Source: Hybos culiciformis
Lineage: Eukaryota > Arthropoda > Insecta > Diptera > Hybotidae
Reading direction: 5' to 3'
Length of the DNA: 64,000 nucleotides
NCBI GenBank assembly: GCA_964007475.1
Contig: OZ023273.1
Location: 132,240,732-132,304,731 of the forward strand
Part shown: one piece after another, positions 1 to 15,200 of the stretch
Numbering within the stretch: position 1 is the stretch's first letter
Layout: the number at the start of each line of letters is the position of its first letter
Notes under the pieces: generated by a model
Told to the model about the DNA's origin: nothing
What the model saw: only the letters and a program-made list of their open reading frames with translations
Databases searched by the model: none
Program-made: the position numbers and the translations under genes

Positions 1-3000
1 GTTGGTATACAGATAGTAATAGTTTATATTCGCACAGAAAACTTTCTATTTCTTCTTTATATTCTCTGAGAATATACTTTTAGTTGAAATTACAGAAAGA
101 TTATTGAATTGTTTCGTTATATTTTACATCACATTTTGTTCATGATATATATAATAGTAACTTAATACATAATTATATCATTGTTTCACCTAAACATACA
201 CATGATATATTAAAAACAAAAAAAAAAAGACGAAGATTACAATTTTTGATAAGAGTCATTATTAAAATAATTACCAAATCGCGTTTTGATTTATTCTAAA
301 ACTATTGTTTTAATCTACATATATATATGGAATAATAAAATTTAAAGCATAAATTGTAAGAATGATTTATATATAAAAAAAGAAAAATATTAAAACAATA
401 TGATATGTGATAGGAAATGAATAGATTTATTTTTAAAAGAAATAAAACATAAATAAGAAAAAAAAACTTATATAAAATGTTTTATGTTATGTACATGTTT
501 TTATACAATACAATATTATACTTTTATATAATAATGTTTGAATATCTAAATTCTTATTTAACTTTTTAAAATATCCTATATCCATGTAATTTTCTATTAT
601 CTTTTTACTATATATACAATATTTATATAAGTACTTTACATACATCTTTAACTTATTAATATTATTTTTATACTGCACTATAAATATTATCTGTATATTT
701 TATACATAATATTTATAAAGTTCTTTTTTTACAAGATTTTATTTAAAAAACAAACACAATTTCTGAATAATCGAAGATTTTATATTTTCAATTTAAGTTT
801 AATATCATTGGATTCCAGAAAGCAACGACATTTTGATTTCCTGATTTTATCCAAGGATGAAATACAATACTTAGGCCGGATTTTCTTCAAAGATATGGGC
901 TTGTTCTAAAAATGGACACTATTATGAAAATTTGCAAGCGGGTACAAGCCGTTTGTAGAAATATAAAAAACATTTAGCCACCTATTGTGTCAAGGATTCA
1001 GGCTACCAGAAAATAGATTTCGATAAGTAATAGATTTGGGAAGTTGTGAATTAAATTTTTTTTGTGTTAGAATATTGTTTGTTGACAGGCATGTCTTTCA
1101 CTAAAAATCGTGAGACTTAAAGGAAAATACCAACATTCGTTTTATGAAAATTTGAGTGAAATATATGCATGTCGACTAATTTTCTTCGACTCACAAATTA
1201 TACTGAGTTTTATTTTCTACTTTTTAGTACATATTTAAACACTAAAATCGTGTATCTGAAAAAAAATTTTTTTCTTATTTTTTTTGTTTCTTTGAAGAAA
1301 ACAAAAAACTTATGCTGAATATACAATTTATTATTGTATAAAAAAAAAAAGAAGTAATATTATTGTATAGCATAGAATTTTTCCCCTTTTTTTTTTTTAA
1401 TCAAAATCCACTAAAATTACCGACACGAATATCGGATCAGCAAGGTTTTTTAAAAAAAGAATATAAGCCTTTTTGGATATATGAAAAATGTAACATCAGA
1501 AAAGCTTAAGTGTTTTTTCTTCTTTATTATTTTTACTGAATGGTAACTATATATTTTCTTTTTAAATAAATTTCCGGTCTTTTATGCTTTATAATATTTA
1601 CCTTTACTTTTTCGAAGAAAAAAAAAAAAAAAAAGAGAAGAATCCAGGAAATTGTATAATGGGTTTTCTTGTAAAAAATGTTGTATTTTCTTTTTGTTTT
1701 TTTTTTTTGTTTTTTTTTTTCTGAAATGAAAATTTTATATACCTAACTGTCTTTTTTTTTTTTTCTTTTTCTTGTAGTTCTTATATTTTTTTATTCCGGT
1801 TCTTTCTATCTAAAGTTTTCTTTCCTTTTTTTTTTTTTTGCTTGGTAAGAAGAGATTAAAAAAATTATTATTTTTCCTTTTAACTCATTATTTATTCAGT
1901 AAAAGTGGTTAAAGCCATTATCTTTTAGCTTAAACGTTATTAATGTTGAAGTTAAATGCATAGTTTTTTTTTGTTGTTGTTTAAATCTCTAGTAATACAT
2001 ATTTTAAAAATTTTGCTTATTTGATAATAATATGGTAACAGAAGTGATATTAAAAAAATACATATAACATTATTTGTATTATTTTCAAAAGTTATAGAAT
2101 TTTTTTTTTTGTGAAAAGCGAGAAACTTTTTTTTTTCAGTATATTTGAGTTATAAATCGATTCTAGTAATCAAATCAGTGTTTGTCAATGTATTTTTTGT
2201 CTGGGAACCGTTTTCGAGTAGAATTATTTTGAGATTGAATCATACGGTGAGGCCATAAGAAAAAGCAGGTTCTCATGTTTCGGCGCCATCGTTAAATCAT
2301 ATATTAAATATATAAGTTAATGTACTAAATTAAGAACATTTTATATTTTACTCCAAACTTAATAAAAAAAAATTGTAATGCCTAATATTAATATTATTTA
2401 TGTGAAAAAAAAATTGTATATTTATTTTGTTAGTTTTCCTTTTGATATGTTAAACTTATTAATTATTTGTTTGTGTCTTCTAAAAAAAAACCATATAGTC
2501 CAACATATAGTTAAAAAAAAGTTTTAGAACCCCCATTTATGGTTTAGTTCGCTTGAAATACGAAATATAAATGTTAGAAAAATGCTATGATGTTAGCAAA
2601 ATGTTTATGATATTTTATGTTCATACAAGAGGTTAAAAATATTCTGACCATCATTTGAAAATAAATTATTTTTTATTTTGCTTCGTATATGAAAAACTAT
2701 GAAAAAGTAAAAACTATGAATATTATGTTCACACTTATTTTTCCGTTTGAAAAAAGTAGGTGAGTTGAACATAATAAATACAAAAAAACGAAACCAAATT
2801 CTGTGTGGATAAGATTAAACTAAATAAATTTGTTATTTTCGATGGTAAAATAAAAATAATTTTTTTGTAACTAAAATATCGCAGCTATTTATCCGAACGA
2901 AGTAAAGATGTTGAAAATTACCATTAAAAAATCTAAAAGTAAAATATTGAATTTTAAATAAATATGTTGATTAATGGTAAAATAAAATGTTTACAACAAA

Positions 3001-5217
3001 ACAAATGGAATAAATGTGGAACACCTGTTGTGAGATAAATTACTTTACTTTTCTATTTTTAAACATTTGATTGATATTTGTAGGTACATTTTTATTTTAT
3101 CTTTATACTTTAACAAAAATAAAATATTCTTGCTCATTTTAAGTGCTTTCATTATGTACAATATACTTGTACACTTGCTATATTATTTAGGTATAGGAAC
3201 ATTCTACATTATATGTATAATATTAAAATGTGATATATATATTTAATCCCAAAGGAATGAAGTATATACTGTACAAAAAAAGGAACTAAGTCTATGCTTA
3301 TATGATTAATTTACTCATTTTCAAATCTAAACTTTATCTACACATTTTAAAAGTTAGAACCAAATTTATCGAAAAATAGTTTAAATTTTTGGAAATTAGT
3401 TTTTTTTATGTTGGTAAAGCTTGGAATCACCTGAATCGAATATAAAGTGAATATAAAGTGTCAGCGGCATGTGAATGTAAAATTATGAAATGTCAGATAA
3501 TAAATCATCAAATATATCAGGTTTTTAAATTTTTCCAAAAAATTTCTCATATTATAAACAAGAAAAATAATTATATAACATAAAAGCCGAATTCTTAATT
3601 GTAAAGGCTAGGTTAAGTCTAAAACTCTATATGTATCAAATTGTAAAATAATGAAATATAAATTTCTCTCCAATTCTATAATAATTAATAGACTGCTCAT
3701 CGTAGAAAATATCTCGAATAATTTACTATATACCTACCTTGCTGCATGTTATAAAAAAAGTTTCATGTACTACCGACCGATGAATGTTGCAAATGTCTAA
3801 GAAAAGCAACATAAATTTACAATACATGAAATCCATAAAATAGAAGAATATTCAGGGAAATTAAATTTTATTTAAAAAATGTTTTTTTTTTTATCTTCTT
3901 TTAAGAATTTTATACATAAATGTATATATATGTACGGGGTGAAAAACTGAAACATTTTCAGGCATATAAATTTATTTTACAAACGTGGAAAGAAAAGTTA
4001 ACCCATGAGAAAATCAAATTTAAATTAACAAGAAAAATTCTAGAAGCATGTTTGTTATGTGACTATAATATGTATATACGTTCTTTTTGTAAATAAAGTC
4101 AATTTTTTTATAACACACTTACTGACAGGTATAGATTATAAATCGGCTTAAATGAAAATAAAATTAAAAAGAAATTAACCTCAGGATTAGTAAATGAAGA
4201 TTATGCATTAAATAAAAAGGCTCAAAACTAAGCTCGTATACTTCGTATACTATATTAGATAAAATGTTCCACCTTCGATTGTACAATTACTCTACTGGTA
4301 ATACTAATGAGAACAACCGAGAAAAAATTGAAATATCCAGCGAAATATTGATTATTTTAAGTTTTTAAGTAAATCTAGAAATCTTACAGTAATCTTTAGT
4401 GCCAGTAGTACAAATGTATTGTGTGTGACCTACAGAATACAATTTTCAGTATTTTAAAAAATAAAACAAATTTTTTATTTTATCTAAGAAATTAGTAATT
4501 GCACTTTTTAAATGTTTGTTATCCAAAAATCACCCAAAATTAGCTTTAGATACATTTTACCTTAATAGAAAATTTATTATTGTGTAAATATTGTAAATGT
4601 TTTCATAAATCTACTGTAACACGATATAATTACGAATTGATAGAGATACAAAAAAATCAAAGTAATGGGAAATTTATAAAAACTTTTTATACTTGTTGTA
4701 CTTAATAATAAAAAAGCCAACGACTGATGATGAAGTTTTATCTGTAACTATTCAGATAAGAGTTTTAATTTTTGTATTTATCTGATTTACTTATTAATTA
4801 TTATATATATTATTATAATTATTAATTTTTATATAATTAACGCGATTGTTTCAGCTAGGCTTAATATGAAGATATAGATATAAATAAGTAATAAGGTTTT
4901 TAATACATTCAAATATTTGAAAAAAATTATGGAATAAGTTTTTACACAAAAATTCAATCAAAAAGTACTTAATATAGTTTTTCTAAAATTAAAGAAAACT
5001 TTGAATACTTTTGTGTTAAAAAGAATACATGTGCATGTTTTGTGTTTTGTTTTAAATTATTATGTTATTATCAAATATATGTAATTAAAAAAATTATAAA
5101 AGCTTAATTCATTTTTAATTATAATTTCGTAATAACAATTAGAATTGTATCTTTTAGAAAAATAGAATAAATGTTTTATTTCTATTTGAAGTGAAAATAG
5201 TAGCATCCGCTTAGAAA
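1..5217. other. Gene-free A+T-rich DNA
   Basis: I see no supportable gene. The stretch is low-complexity A+T DNA with many T runs, densest from about 1500 to 1860. Two pockets have a more balanced base composition (about 800-1030 and 2150-2290). Their reading frames are broken by stops in every frame I tried, and I recognise no protein family in them. Confidence 0.6.
1500..1860. repeat. T-rich low-complexity tract
   Basis: This is a pyrimidine-dominated stretch made of repeated T runs of 8 to 13 bases broken by single C or G bases. On the minus strand it reads as an A-rich tract. No unit repeats regularly, so it is low-complexity sequence and not a microsatellite. Confidence 0.7.
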
Positions 5218-6153
5218 ATGCTAATAAATTTTATTTTGTATTTTTTTACAGCTTTGAGTTATGTAAAAGCAGTAAGTTCTATTTTACTACAAACTAGATA
5301 GGTGAAGTAATAGATTTATTTCATTACCTAAGAGTTAGTTGTCGAGGAAATTATCGACTCTTTTAATATATATTTAGTGCTAACGTTTATCAGTTGAGTC
5401 GCAACTAGATATTTGAAACAGATAATTTTAAATCTACATTTTTTATTATTTTACTCCAAATTTAAACTAATTATTGCAGTAAAATAAACGGATTCATTAA
5501 TAATATTTAAAATTTAATTAACAGCTAACACCGATTTGTGCAGTTCCTGTTCGAATTGACATAAAAAGTAATAGAGATATAGGTAATTTGAAAATTGGAG
5601 TATTCTATGAAAATAAAACATTCGCTTACAAGTATGACTTCCATTTGTTTCAAATGTTAAAAACATTATTTATCCATGCAGACATAGTTGCTGAAGTGGG
5701 GGGAAGAAAAATTAAATTAATTAACAACACAGTAAATTTCTGCAATTTTATTTCACCTTCAACTGATTTTTATTCTTACTTAATAAAAAATACTCAGAAA
5801 CATGACACTATGCCACACAAATGTCCAATACGCAAGGTGAATATTATATATAATCAATTTTTAAATTTTTATTTGTTCTCTTATTATTGTTTTTATTTTT
5901 TTAGGGCCATTATTACATTAAAAAAACAGAAGAATCTGATGGATTTCCTCCGATTGCTTCAAAATTTAACTTCTCAGCAATTGTGCAATTCTCTAAATCT
6001 GAGCTTATTAATAAAGATCACATTGGTACAATGAAACAAGTAATATATTTTGAAAAAAGACAACGATCCGGTAAATGTTCTTCATATTTTGAAAAATTGT
6101 ACTTAAAAAGCAAACAAAAATATGATAATAATAATAACATTAATAAGATTTAA
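5218..6153 (+). CDS. Secreted DUF1091 (DM8)-like protein, three exons
   Basis: This is the best host gene in the window. Exons are 5218-5271, 5525-5836 and 5905-6153, giving 204 codons plus TAA. The introns are 253 and 68 bp, both phase 0, with donors GTAAGT and GTGAAT and acceptors AACAG and TTTTAG. The ATG at 5218 follows AAA. Residues 1-18 form a signal peptide: a hydrophobic core ending in YVKA. The mature part has the DUF1091 layout: a beta-rich N-terminal half, then NNTVNFCNF (residues 85-93, Cys91), then HKCPIRKGHYYIK (116-128, Cys118) running across the second splice junction. A further Cys lies at 180, and the tail is Lys/Asn-rich. The family is known mostly from flies as small secreted proteins, some linked to chemosensation or lipid binding. 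The exact role here is unknown. Poly(A) signals AATAAA lie at 6241 and 6260. An unseen small exon inside intron 1 is possible. Confidence 0.8.
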
Positions 6154-6240
6154 TTGAAAAATATTATTTTTTATTTTATATTACAATTATTTTTTTTATT
6201 CAACAGATTGAGAAAAATTTCAAGTGAACACCGCTTATGT

Positions 6241-6265
6241 AATAAATTATTTTAATTGTAATAAA
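6241..6265 (+). promoter_or_regulatory. Two poly(A) signals after the DUF1091 gene
   Basis: AATAAA occurs at 6241-6246 and again at 6260-6265, 87 to 112 bases after the stop codon of the DUF1091-like gene. The spacing suits a short 3' UTR. The motif is common in A+T-rich DNA, so the assignment rests on position. Confidence 0.45.
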
Positions 6266-9200
6266 ACTTCATACTTAGAAAAGTATTTTAAAAAATTATT
6301 ATTAGAATGTTATTCAGAATATAAATAAATTGTTGATTAGAAGATATATACATAAGTATGTATTGTGTATTTATTACGAATATTGGTGAAAAAATAAATA
6401 GAAACTTCAAAGTGGTTTCATAAAACTTTGATAACATATTATTAGAGTACTAGGTATTAGGTATTTTTAAAATTTATTAAATACGTTACACCTAATATTC
6501 AACTGATTTTGAAGGTTTTATTCAAAAGGTATAGTTTTAAAACAATTTACTTTTAATCTCAGTAGACGTATTCAAAGCTTATGTTTGTGATTATTAACTA
6601 GAGCACATCAGATTAAAAACCATGATTAGCTTTAGGAATTTCAGTCACAATTATTTAAATAAATTTTATATTCATTTTAAAAATCTTTTACAGAAATTTC
6701 GGGAGAATCAATTTTGATGATATCACCATTTACATAAATGACTAACATAATTTTTATGTATAATATATATATTTTTTTAAACAAAAACAAACAAATGGTT
6801 CCGTGACCAATTCTTTGACTTTTTTTTTTTTTAATATTTTCAATCAAAATATTTGTTTTAATAAAATAGACAAGAATATATAAAATATAAATAGATTATT
6901 ATATAGCTGGGTTAAATTCTTTTAAATTGATAATAAGTATTTTAAATGTGGAATACATGGTACATAACATTTGAATGTTATTATACTTATAATGTATGAA
7001 AAACCTACTTGAAATGAATGGAAATATCCATCTCCCGTTACCGATTTTCCTTTCCTTTTTCTAAGTATTTTCCATATTTCGGTGTTTTTATCAACTATAT
7101 AGCAACTTAACGAAAAATTTCGATGACAGTTGTGACAGAATTATTTTCGTTATGAAAATCATAAAATTTAAATAAGTTAGTTGACAAAGCACAAAAACAA
7201 GATTAAATTTACTTAGTATAGAAAAAAAGTTGTCAAAATTAGAATTTGTACCAGAAAATATCGTCTTCCAGGGGTCGACAACCATGTGTTAAATTTTTCC
7301 ACTTTTGATATTAATTTTTTTTAATGTTCTGGTACTACATGTTCCTATGTGTATATTAACATGTTTAATATTTCCAATAAGAAAAATTTAATCTATGTAC
7401 ATAGTGTATATAGTACATGTACATTACTTCGATATACAAATGAGGAAAACATTTTTTTTTTTATTCTGATAAAGGAAATTTAATTTTTTTTTCCTTATAC
7501 ACAAAGCAATAAACATAGGTGTAGAGAATAACAAACAACACATACATACATATATATACATATCATATCTTTTTATAACAGAAAAGTTTATATTTTATTT
7601 AAAAATTAAAAGAAAATGAATTTTTGTAAGGATCAAAGGAAAGTTTACCTTTGTGATTCTTTTTATTTTTCAGACATAATTTATATGCAGTGTTTTTTTT
7701 TCCCTCAAGGATATTAAAAAGTGTGTGTTTATCATATAGGTACACATAGAAGAAAATTTAATCTCAATTAATTAAAGTATATTTTATTCATTTTGCGGGA
7801 AAATTTCCAAGTCAACATAAAATAAATATTCTATAAATTTGTTTTTTTATTACATCTACCATTATATCGAAAAAGATATTTTATATTGCAAATACTAAGG
7901 TATTGAAAGCTATAAATGAAAATATTATTCGTTAGAAATGTATTTTATTTAAGTTTTTATTTTTGGTATATAGATTTTCATGTATCATAAAAAGATTAGG
8001 AATAAAAAATACGATTTTCTTTATTTTGCTAGAACTTTGAAATTAAAATTAGAAATAACAATTTCAATATTATTTACAAGTTGCTATGGGTGAATCTTTT
8101 GTACGAAAATAGACAAAGTCACGATCAATTCATTTATAAATTATAAATGTTCAACCATTCAGTAATTTCAGTAATTTCCCAATAAAGAATTCTCAAATAA
8201 TAATGAAGCAATATATTCATAATTTCCTGCATGAATATATATAATTGCCTTCAGGTTGTATTACGATATCTAAAACTTAAGAATTGAGGGCTTACAAAAC
8301 CTCTCAAATGTTTTTTTTTGATAATAATCTGTCCAAGTCCAAGTACTAATGAACTTTTAAGGAGATATTTATGAACTAAAATGAATTAAAAAGGATAAAT
8401 CTATATCCAAATTAAAAAAAAAATTCGCCGTACACATTTTTAAACTTTACTTTATAGCAACATTATTGCTGTATCGACAACCTATTTCTTCTGTACCAAT
8501 AAATGAATAATTCAGAAATAAAAAAAAATCGAAATATACAATTGCAAAAAATAAAATATATCAGATTTTTATTCCTCTCTCAATAATAAAATGTACAGAA
8601 ATATTTGGAAATTTAAAAACTATTATAGAACATAACACTCCTATTTTAAATCCTTATTTTTTACTATTTTTATTGATGAAATATTTATTACATGTGGGAC
8701 AATATTATTTTATAACAAAAAAAACAATTTTTTTTTTAATTCTCATGACCCCAGTGGTGCTTTCTAAAATATTATAAATTTATAGTTATAATAAAACAAT
8801 AAAATAAAAATTACATTTTCAAATTATTGTTTAATTTTAAAAAATATAGTTGTGTACAATGTAGTTAAATATACCAATATTTTTTTTTTTTTGCACAAAT
8901 GAATATGAAGGACATTTAAGAGGATTTAGATTTAATTCAACCCATGAGAATACTAGAAAATTATATATATTATATAAATCAAAATTAATAAATTATTTTT
9001 AATAACGTTATTATGCAGATGTTGATATAATTAAAATTATGTATGTTGTCATATGAAATTATTTCAAACAACTGAATAATTATAAATTAGTACATAATTT
9101 TTAATTAATTGTCATTTAATTTTAAATTAAAATTTTAAAAATCGAAATTAGTCCGTAAAATATTTTGGATAAGCTGTTGCGAACGTCACCGCAGTCTCCA

Positions 9201-12200
9201 CGGAAGAATCGTTTTGCTAATGTAGTGTAAAATATTATTTTTTGTAATTATTAAACGTTTACTATTTCGTTCGACTTTCTAACATTAAGCCAGTATTTGA
9301 ACCAAATCGACTATCCTGCAATTGCGTATTTCTGCATTTTTGTAACTATGAATGTTTATAATAAAATTCAAGAACAATTACCTATCAAAATTCTATTATT
9401 AAAACACATTTTAAAAATTTTGTCTAATTTTCAAGTAAGAAGAAAATAAAATATACCAAGCATAGAATGCTGATAGGTAAATGCTCTTGGATTCTATTAT
9501 ATTGGCATTAAATTTATAGAGTTATTTAAAATATAAAAAAAAATACTGATACACATTAGTAGCATGCATTATTGGCATCATATAGTTACATAAACATTTA
9601 TAAAGAATTAAATAGAATATAAATAAAAACAGCATAGGATTCACATTGAGTGTGTACACAACATAGTTCAGGATAAAATACCTACATATTTTTTTTCAAT
9701 CATAATTTTGAACAAATAAAAAACCAAGGTTTTTTTTTTTTTGGCACAAGTATAAATCATTTAGCAAAAAATGTCATTTTCATATTTCAAATGCTTATTT
9801 ATTGCCACATCATAATCGTAAAAAAAAAAGGACAGACAAAAAAAAAATTTATCATTTCAATATAGAAAAGTCCATGAAAATGAAAAACTAGAACAAGGTT
9901 ATTATTTTATTTATTTATTTTTTTTTTTTTTGGTTATTTTATTTTTACGCATCATTATACCATTTCAAGTGCTTTCAATTTTTGTTTACATATATATGTA
10001 CTTAATTTTGGTTTACTTAAAAGATTTTAAATGGAATAAAATTGAATAAAATTGAAACAAATAATTTGACCAAATTAATATTTCGATCAGAACTCCACTG
10101 AAGTTCTGAATTCTAAACTAAAAAAAAACTTTCATTCGTATGAAGTTTGAATTGTTACTTCGAAACTATTGTTAATCTATAAAGTTAATCTTTCTGTAGT
10201 CTATTTGTACATACAATTTTCTCCAATTATCATTTAAAAATTTCTAACTTGTCAGTTTTAAACGTCACAAAAATAATTTTTAAACTAATTTAATAACATT
10301 TTTTTTTCAACTGAATAAAATTGAATATGTATGTGCGTGCAAGTCTGTTGAAAATTTTATTTTAATATATAGAAAGTTTTTATGTTCTTTAGACATAAAA
10401 ATGTTAATAATAAATGTTGTCTGTAATATCATTTTTCATTAGATCAAAAGTTCATGCAAAAGGATAATATAATATTAATATATGTATATAGTTAATAAAG
10501 TATAATAATGAAATATTTTTCTCCAACAAATTTTCATTCAAAACTTTTTAAAATAATGTAGTTTAAGAAAGTATAATATCCATAATAGTCTTTTTTAAGC
10601 TTTTGTTTGTTCACAACTTTTATAATCTATCTATAGGGTAGACTAAATAAACTGAATAAAACTATAAATAAGGTTCTTAATTTTAATCACATTTTCATAG
10701 CTGGCTTAAAATATTCAATTCGCTTGTTTATTTAACTTTAATATTTATAAATTCATATAATGTAATCAATTATGTAATAGAGAAAAGAATTTCTTTAATC
10801 TTTATACTTAGGCTTGCCATTAATGTTCGCATCGCACCATAACAATTTGAGTTTGTGAGCTATTTTGTAATGCCAAGTCATTCAGAAGATTCATAATCAA
10901 AACTTAAGAGTTTAGAAAATTGAACTAAATGATTAAATTCAATGTAAACAAAAATATTTTTAATTATAGTTTATAGGTAATTTCAAAATTTATTTTATAA
11001 TTAAAAGAAAATAATAAAATATTTTAATGATGTGTTTCAAAGATTACGACAAAGTGTGGGATTTGGAAACCACTTGGAAAAATTTATATTCCTTTTCAAA
11101 AATGCATAAAGATAGGATGAAATAATTTCCGAGAAGATTACAATATTTCATTAATAATTTTATATTAGAATCGTATGCATAAGTTAAGTGTACATATTTG
11201 TATCTTTTACACAGTAAACATATAGTAATATATTATTAAATTAAAACCATTAATATGTCACTTTCTTTGCTCCAGCAATATAGTAAATTGTTTTTTAAAA
11301 TATTTCCATACAAAAAAATTGATGTCTAAATATGTTAACTTTTCAAAAATATGAATTCACATAACTATTAATTTTCACATTTTATAAAATACGACACTTT
11401 CAAAGTTGTCAAGTTGCAAATAAATATTGTTTCTTATAAAGTCAAATGCCACTTAAAATAATTTAAAATTTAAATTCTAATTTCATTTGAATGATTGATG
11501 GTGACAAATGTTGTTAAGAAAATGCATTTATATAATAAAATAATTTATCTTTATTATATACATTATATAAAATACATATACGATACATTGATATAAAACT
11601 ATAAATTTATTTACAGTCTACAATGTAATAACTATATACAATGTACTTGTGCATATAAACGTATATAAAATATTTTATAAATTAAATTTTCACAAGAAGC
11701 AAGAATATTTAATCATTTGGTAAGGAAAATATTTTACTTCAGTTAAACTTTTAGAAAACATAGGGTTGAAAAAGGTTATAAACAAAAAACTATTATGCAC
11801 ACAAAATGCTCTACTTGGCTACCATAAATTGCATAAAAAATTATGTATATATAGACAAATATTTACAAACTTTGTGTTTCTAGTACATATTTATCAATTT
11901 ATTAAGTTTAATTGGGTTCCATTTTTGACAGTTTGAGAAAATGACCAGTATACGTTTATGGTAAATGTTAAAACTATAATATTGTGTTCCGCAATATTTA
12001 AATCTATATGGTTTATGTTGTTGACTTAATTTATTGCCGCTAATTTTGATATTCTTAATTTAATCGTGAATTTAAATTTGAATTATTTTAACTAAACTGA
12101 ACAATATCTGAATCCTTCTACCAAAATTTTAATTATAATACGGAAATTTCTGTCTTTTTTTCGTATTTGTACAATTTTCCTTATAAAAATAATTTTAAAT

Positions 12201-15200
12201 TGAAAGATTATTATACATCATACAGTCATGGTCATATTGTATAGTCTATGACATTATAGACTCTATGTAGTTTAAAAAGTTGAGATAAATTTTTAGAAAA
12301 TTTAATAAAGAGATTCTTGTTCCTTGTTTTTTGCTTTCTGTCAGTCAGCTGTACTTTAACTGAATTTTTTTGAAAAATAAAAATGATACGTGCAGTATAC
12401 ACATTATGAGCCGATAGTGTGGAAAGAAGATGTTATATTTCACTGCATTTCCGTTTTTTGTGATAATGGGAAATCCAAACTTAATTTTACTCCGCACTCA
12501 ATAAATCCCTACATTTGCTATTACTTTTTGTACATAAACCTTATTAGTTTCATAGTTATTTTCCTTGATAAAAGGATCAGCAATATATTTTGATTCTGTT
12601 CCTACATACAGAATTTTATTAAATTTCCAAGAGAAATTTTTTTTGGATTATCGAAAAAAAAAAAAAAACTTTGGATTACCAATTTAAAGAGGATTTTATT
12701 TGTTTTTGTTTTTCTTTAAAAGTAATTGTTGTTTTTATTATATTTAAGTTGCGTATAAAAAAAAAAAGAAGAAAAATTTTATATAAATTTTTTTACATCT
12801 GTCAATTTAATCCAAAGAGTTAAATCAAAATAAAATAAAATCTTGAGTTTTTTTTTTATTTTTTTTATTGACGATAAAGAATTCGTATAATAGTTTTGTG
12901 TAATTTTTTGTTTTATTTGTGTCAATTTGTCAATTTTATTTATGTATAACCAATAAGATAAAAAAAAAAAAATAAATAAAAAATTCAGTATTTACTATGG
13001 AATAAAGTTAAATTGGGTGATAAATTTCATTTTTTGTATATTTCTTATAAAAATTGTACAATATAAAATTGATCACATTTCATTTGTATTGTTTTATGTT
13101 TCAATGTTTTCGATTGAATGTCAAAGTCAAGAGCCCTATAAATATAATAATTATATTTCGAACGTACTATTGTGAAATAATATTTAACATCCAAATAATA
13201 TTTATCATGCCATTTAGAAATCTAACACCATATATAGGCTAATAATAAAACAAAAAAAACTTATTGGAAACTACAAATATTGGCATCGGCGGGAATATAT
13301 AAAAATAGAAAAATAATAAACCAATTTTATTTCGATTCCAATTTAAAAAAAAAAAAACATCTATTTAGTATGCTAGTAAATTTCTAACATTATTTTATTT
13401 AAAAATTGTAAAGACTGCCCACATTTATCCAATTAATATGTTTGTAAAAATAAATTGCTAATCAAATTCTGTGCATCGATTGTATTAAAATTAAATTAGT
13501 TTTGGTAAATCAAAATCATACAGAATTCTTAATTTAATATTCAACATTTATATTTGAATTAAAATAAATTATGCATATAATATATAATTTATATATGATG
13601 GTAAAAATTCATATTTAGAAGAAAATCAACTGGGTAATGAGAATACGAGGCAAATCTATAATATGTAATACAAACTTTATTACTATTTTTTTCCAAATTT
13701 TTTTTTTTTAATTCTTAAGTCAATCTTAATATATTAAACCTCATCTTACCTCGTATCTAAAAGAATAAAATAAAAATATTAACATTAATTTGAAGTTAAT
13801 TTCCATTAAATTTGTACTACCATCAATTTTAAAATTACAATTACGTGTTTAAAAGGGTAAATACTTATTTAATATAAAGAAAAGTATCAGAAATAGAAAA
13901 TTTTTCGCTATTTTAAAAAAACTATTTAGAGCAATATTTTTATACACTACTTTTATTCTTTTCGTTTATATTATTCACAATTCACATTAATTTTATTATT
14001 GAAAATATTTTATATTTTTATACAATTCGCATAATTGTTTTTTAATCACCATCTCCATTCAGAGAAATTTGCAAGACATCAATCTTCAAGCTAAAAAAAT
14101 CTCCATCAATACTAGAATACTATTCACCTAGTAATTACTTTTTTTTTCGATTCATTAACAATTCGCCTTTGCAAACGAGTTCTAAAATTATATTTATAAA
14201 ATTTTATCAGACATTGATAAGACAGATACTGCATTGATTTGATAAGACCGATAGGCAAATGATATTGGTAAGACTAAATATTCAAAAGTAGTACGATTTA
14301 TTTTATATTACAATAATTACTTACCTATACAATTTCAATTTCAAAAAATATTTTATTTTTTATATTTTTGCAATTTTATGTTAAATAATATGTTTACATA
14401 ATTCTATAAATACATATATATTATGTACAATACAAGTGATAATTCACAGCCTCAAAATTTATTTTAATTTTAGATGATTTAATTTTTCCGAAACATAATT
14501 TACATTATGTAATTTATGTATTTTATATTTTATAAATTTATCACTAATGATTTTTGTGCCACTTGATAATTATAGTATTTAGGTTTCTTTATTTATATTT
14601 ATATACATTTAATTTCAATGTTAACTTGTTTATAACCAAAATATAGGTTTCATATTTTTAAACGTACGTACACAATACTATACATGTTATTTATTTCCCA
14701 ACAGATACTAAATATTATATACTTATTGCCTCAGAATGGTTTGAAAACCACATTATTGGTTTTAAAAATCTTTGAATATTATATGCTAAATATAATGTTT
14801 GTTTTGCACATATAGTGTATTTATATTTTATGTACAGATTTTATGTATATTCATTCACATTAAAATTTAGCGAATAATAAATTAGAATTAATATGACAAT
14901 TAAAAATATAGGATCATACTAAAAATAAAAGTAAATATTATTTGGTTTTAGATTTTTAGAATTTTTTAGAGACTATTATCATTTTAACATTCAAATAAAT
15001 TTATTTGTAATTCAAAGAATGTTATAGAATTTTATAGAAAATTTTATAAATTCTAAAAACTATTAAGTTTATAGTTTTGTAAGATATAAATATATACGTA
15101 TATATACAGAAGTTATATAATATCGGTTTAATTTAAGTTTATTAGGCATTAAAGATAAAATTGTTTATGAGAAAAGAAAACATTGAATGTAATGCTAATA

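Noticed and set aside
4225..4255. CGTATACTTCGTATAC string reminiscent of a recombinase half-site.
   Set aside because: It is a 9-base tandem repeat with palindromic cores, lacks the arm-spacer-arm layout of a recombination site, and has no partner.
7261..7290. CAGGGGTCGACAACC at 7269 resembles a hAT terminal repeat.
   Set aside because: I found no inverted partner within several kilobases and no octamer duplication, so it is treated as a chance match or an orphan end.
13640..13760. Short inverted pair ATACGAGGCAA and TTACCTCGTAT about 100 bases apart, suggesting a tiny MITE.
   Set aside because: Only about 10 bases match, the arms do not extend, and no target duplication flanks them.
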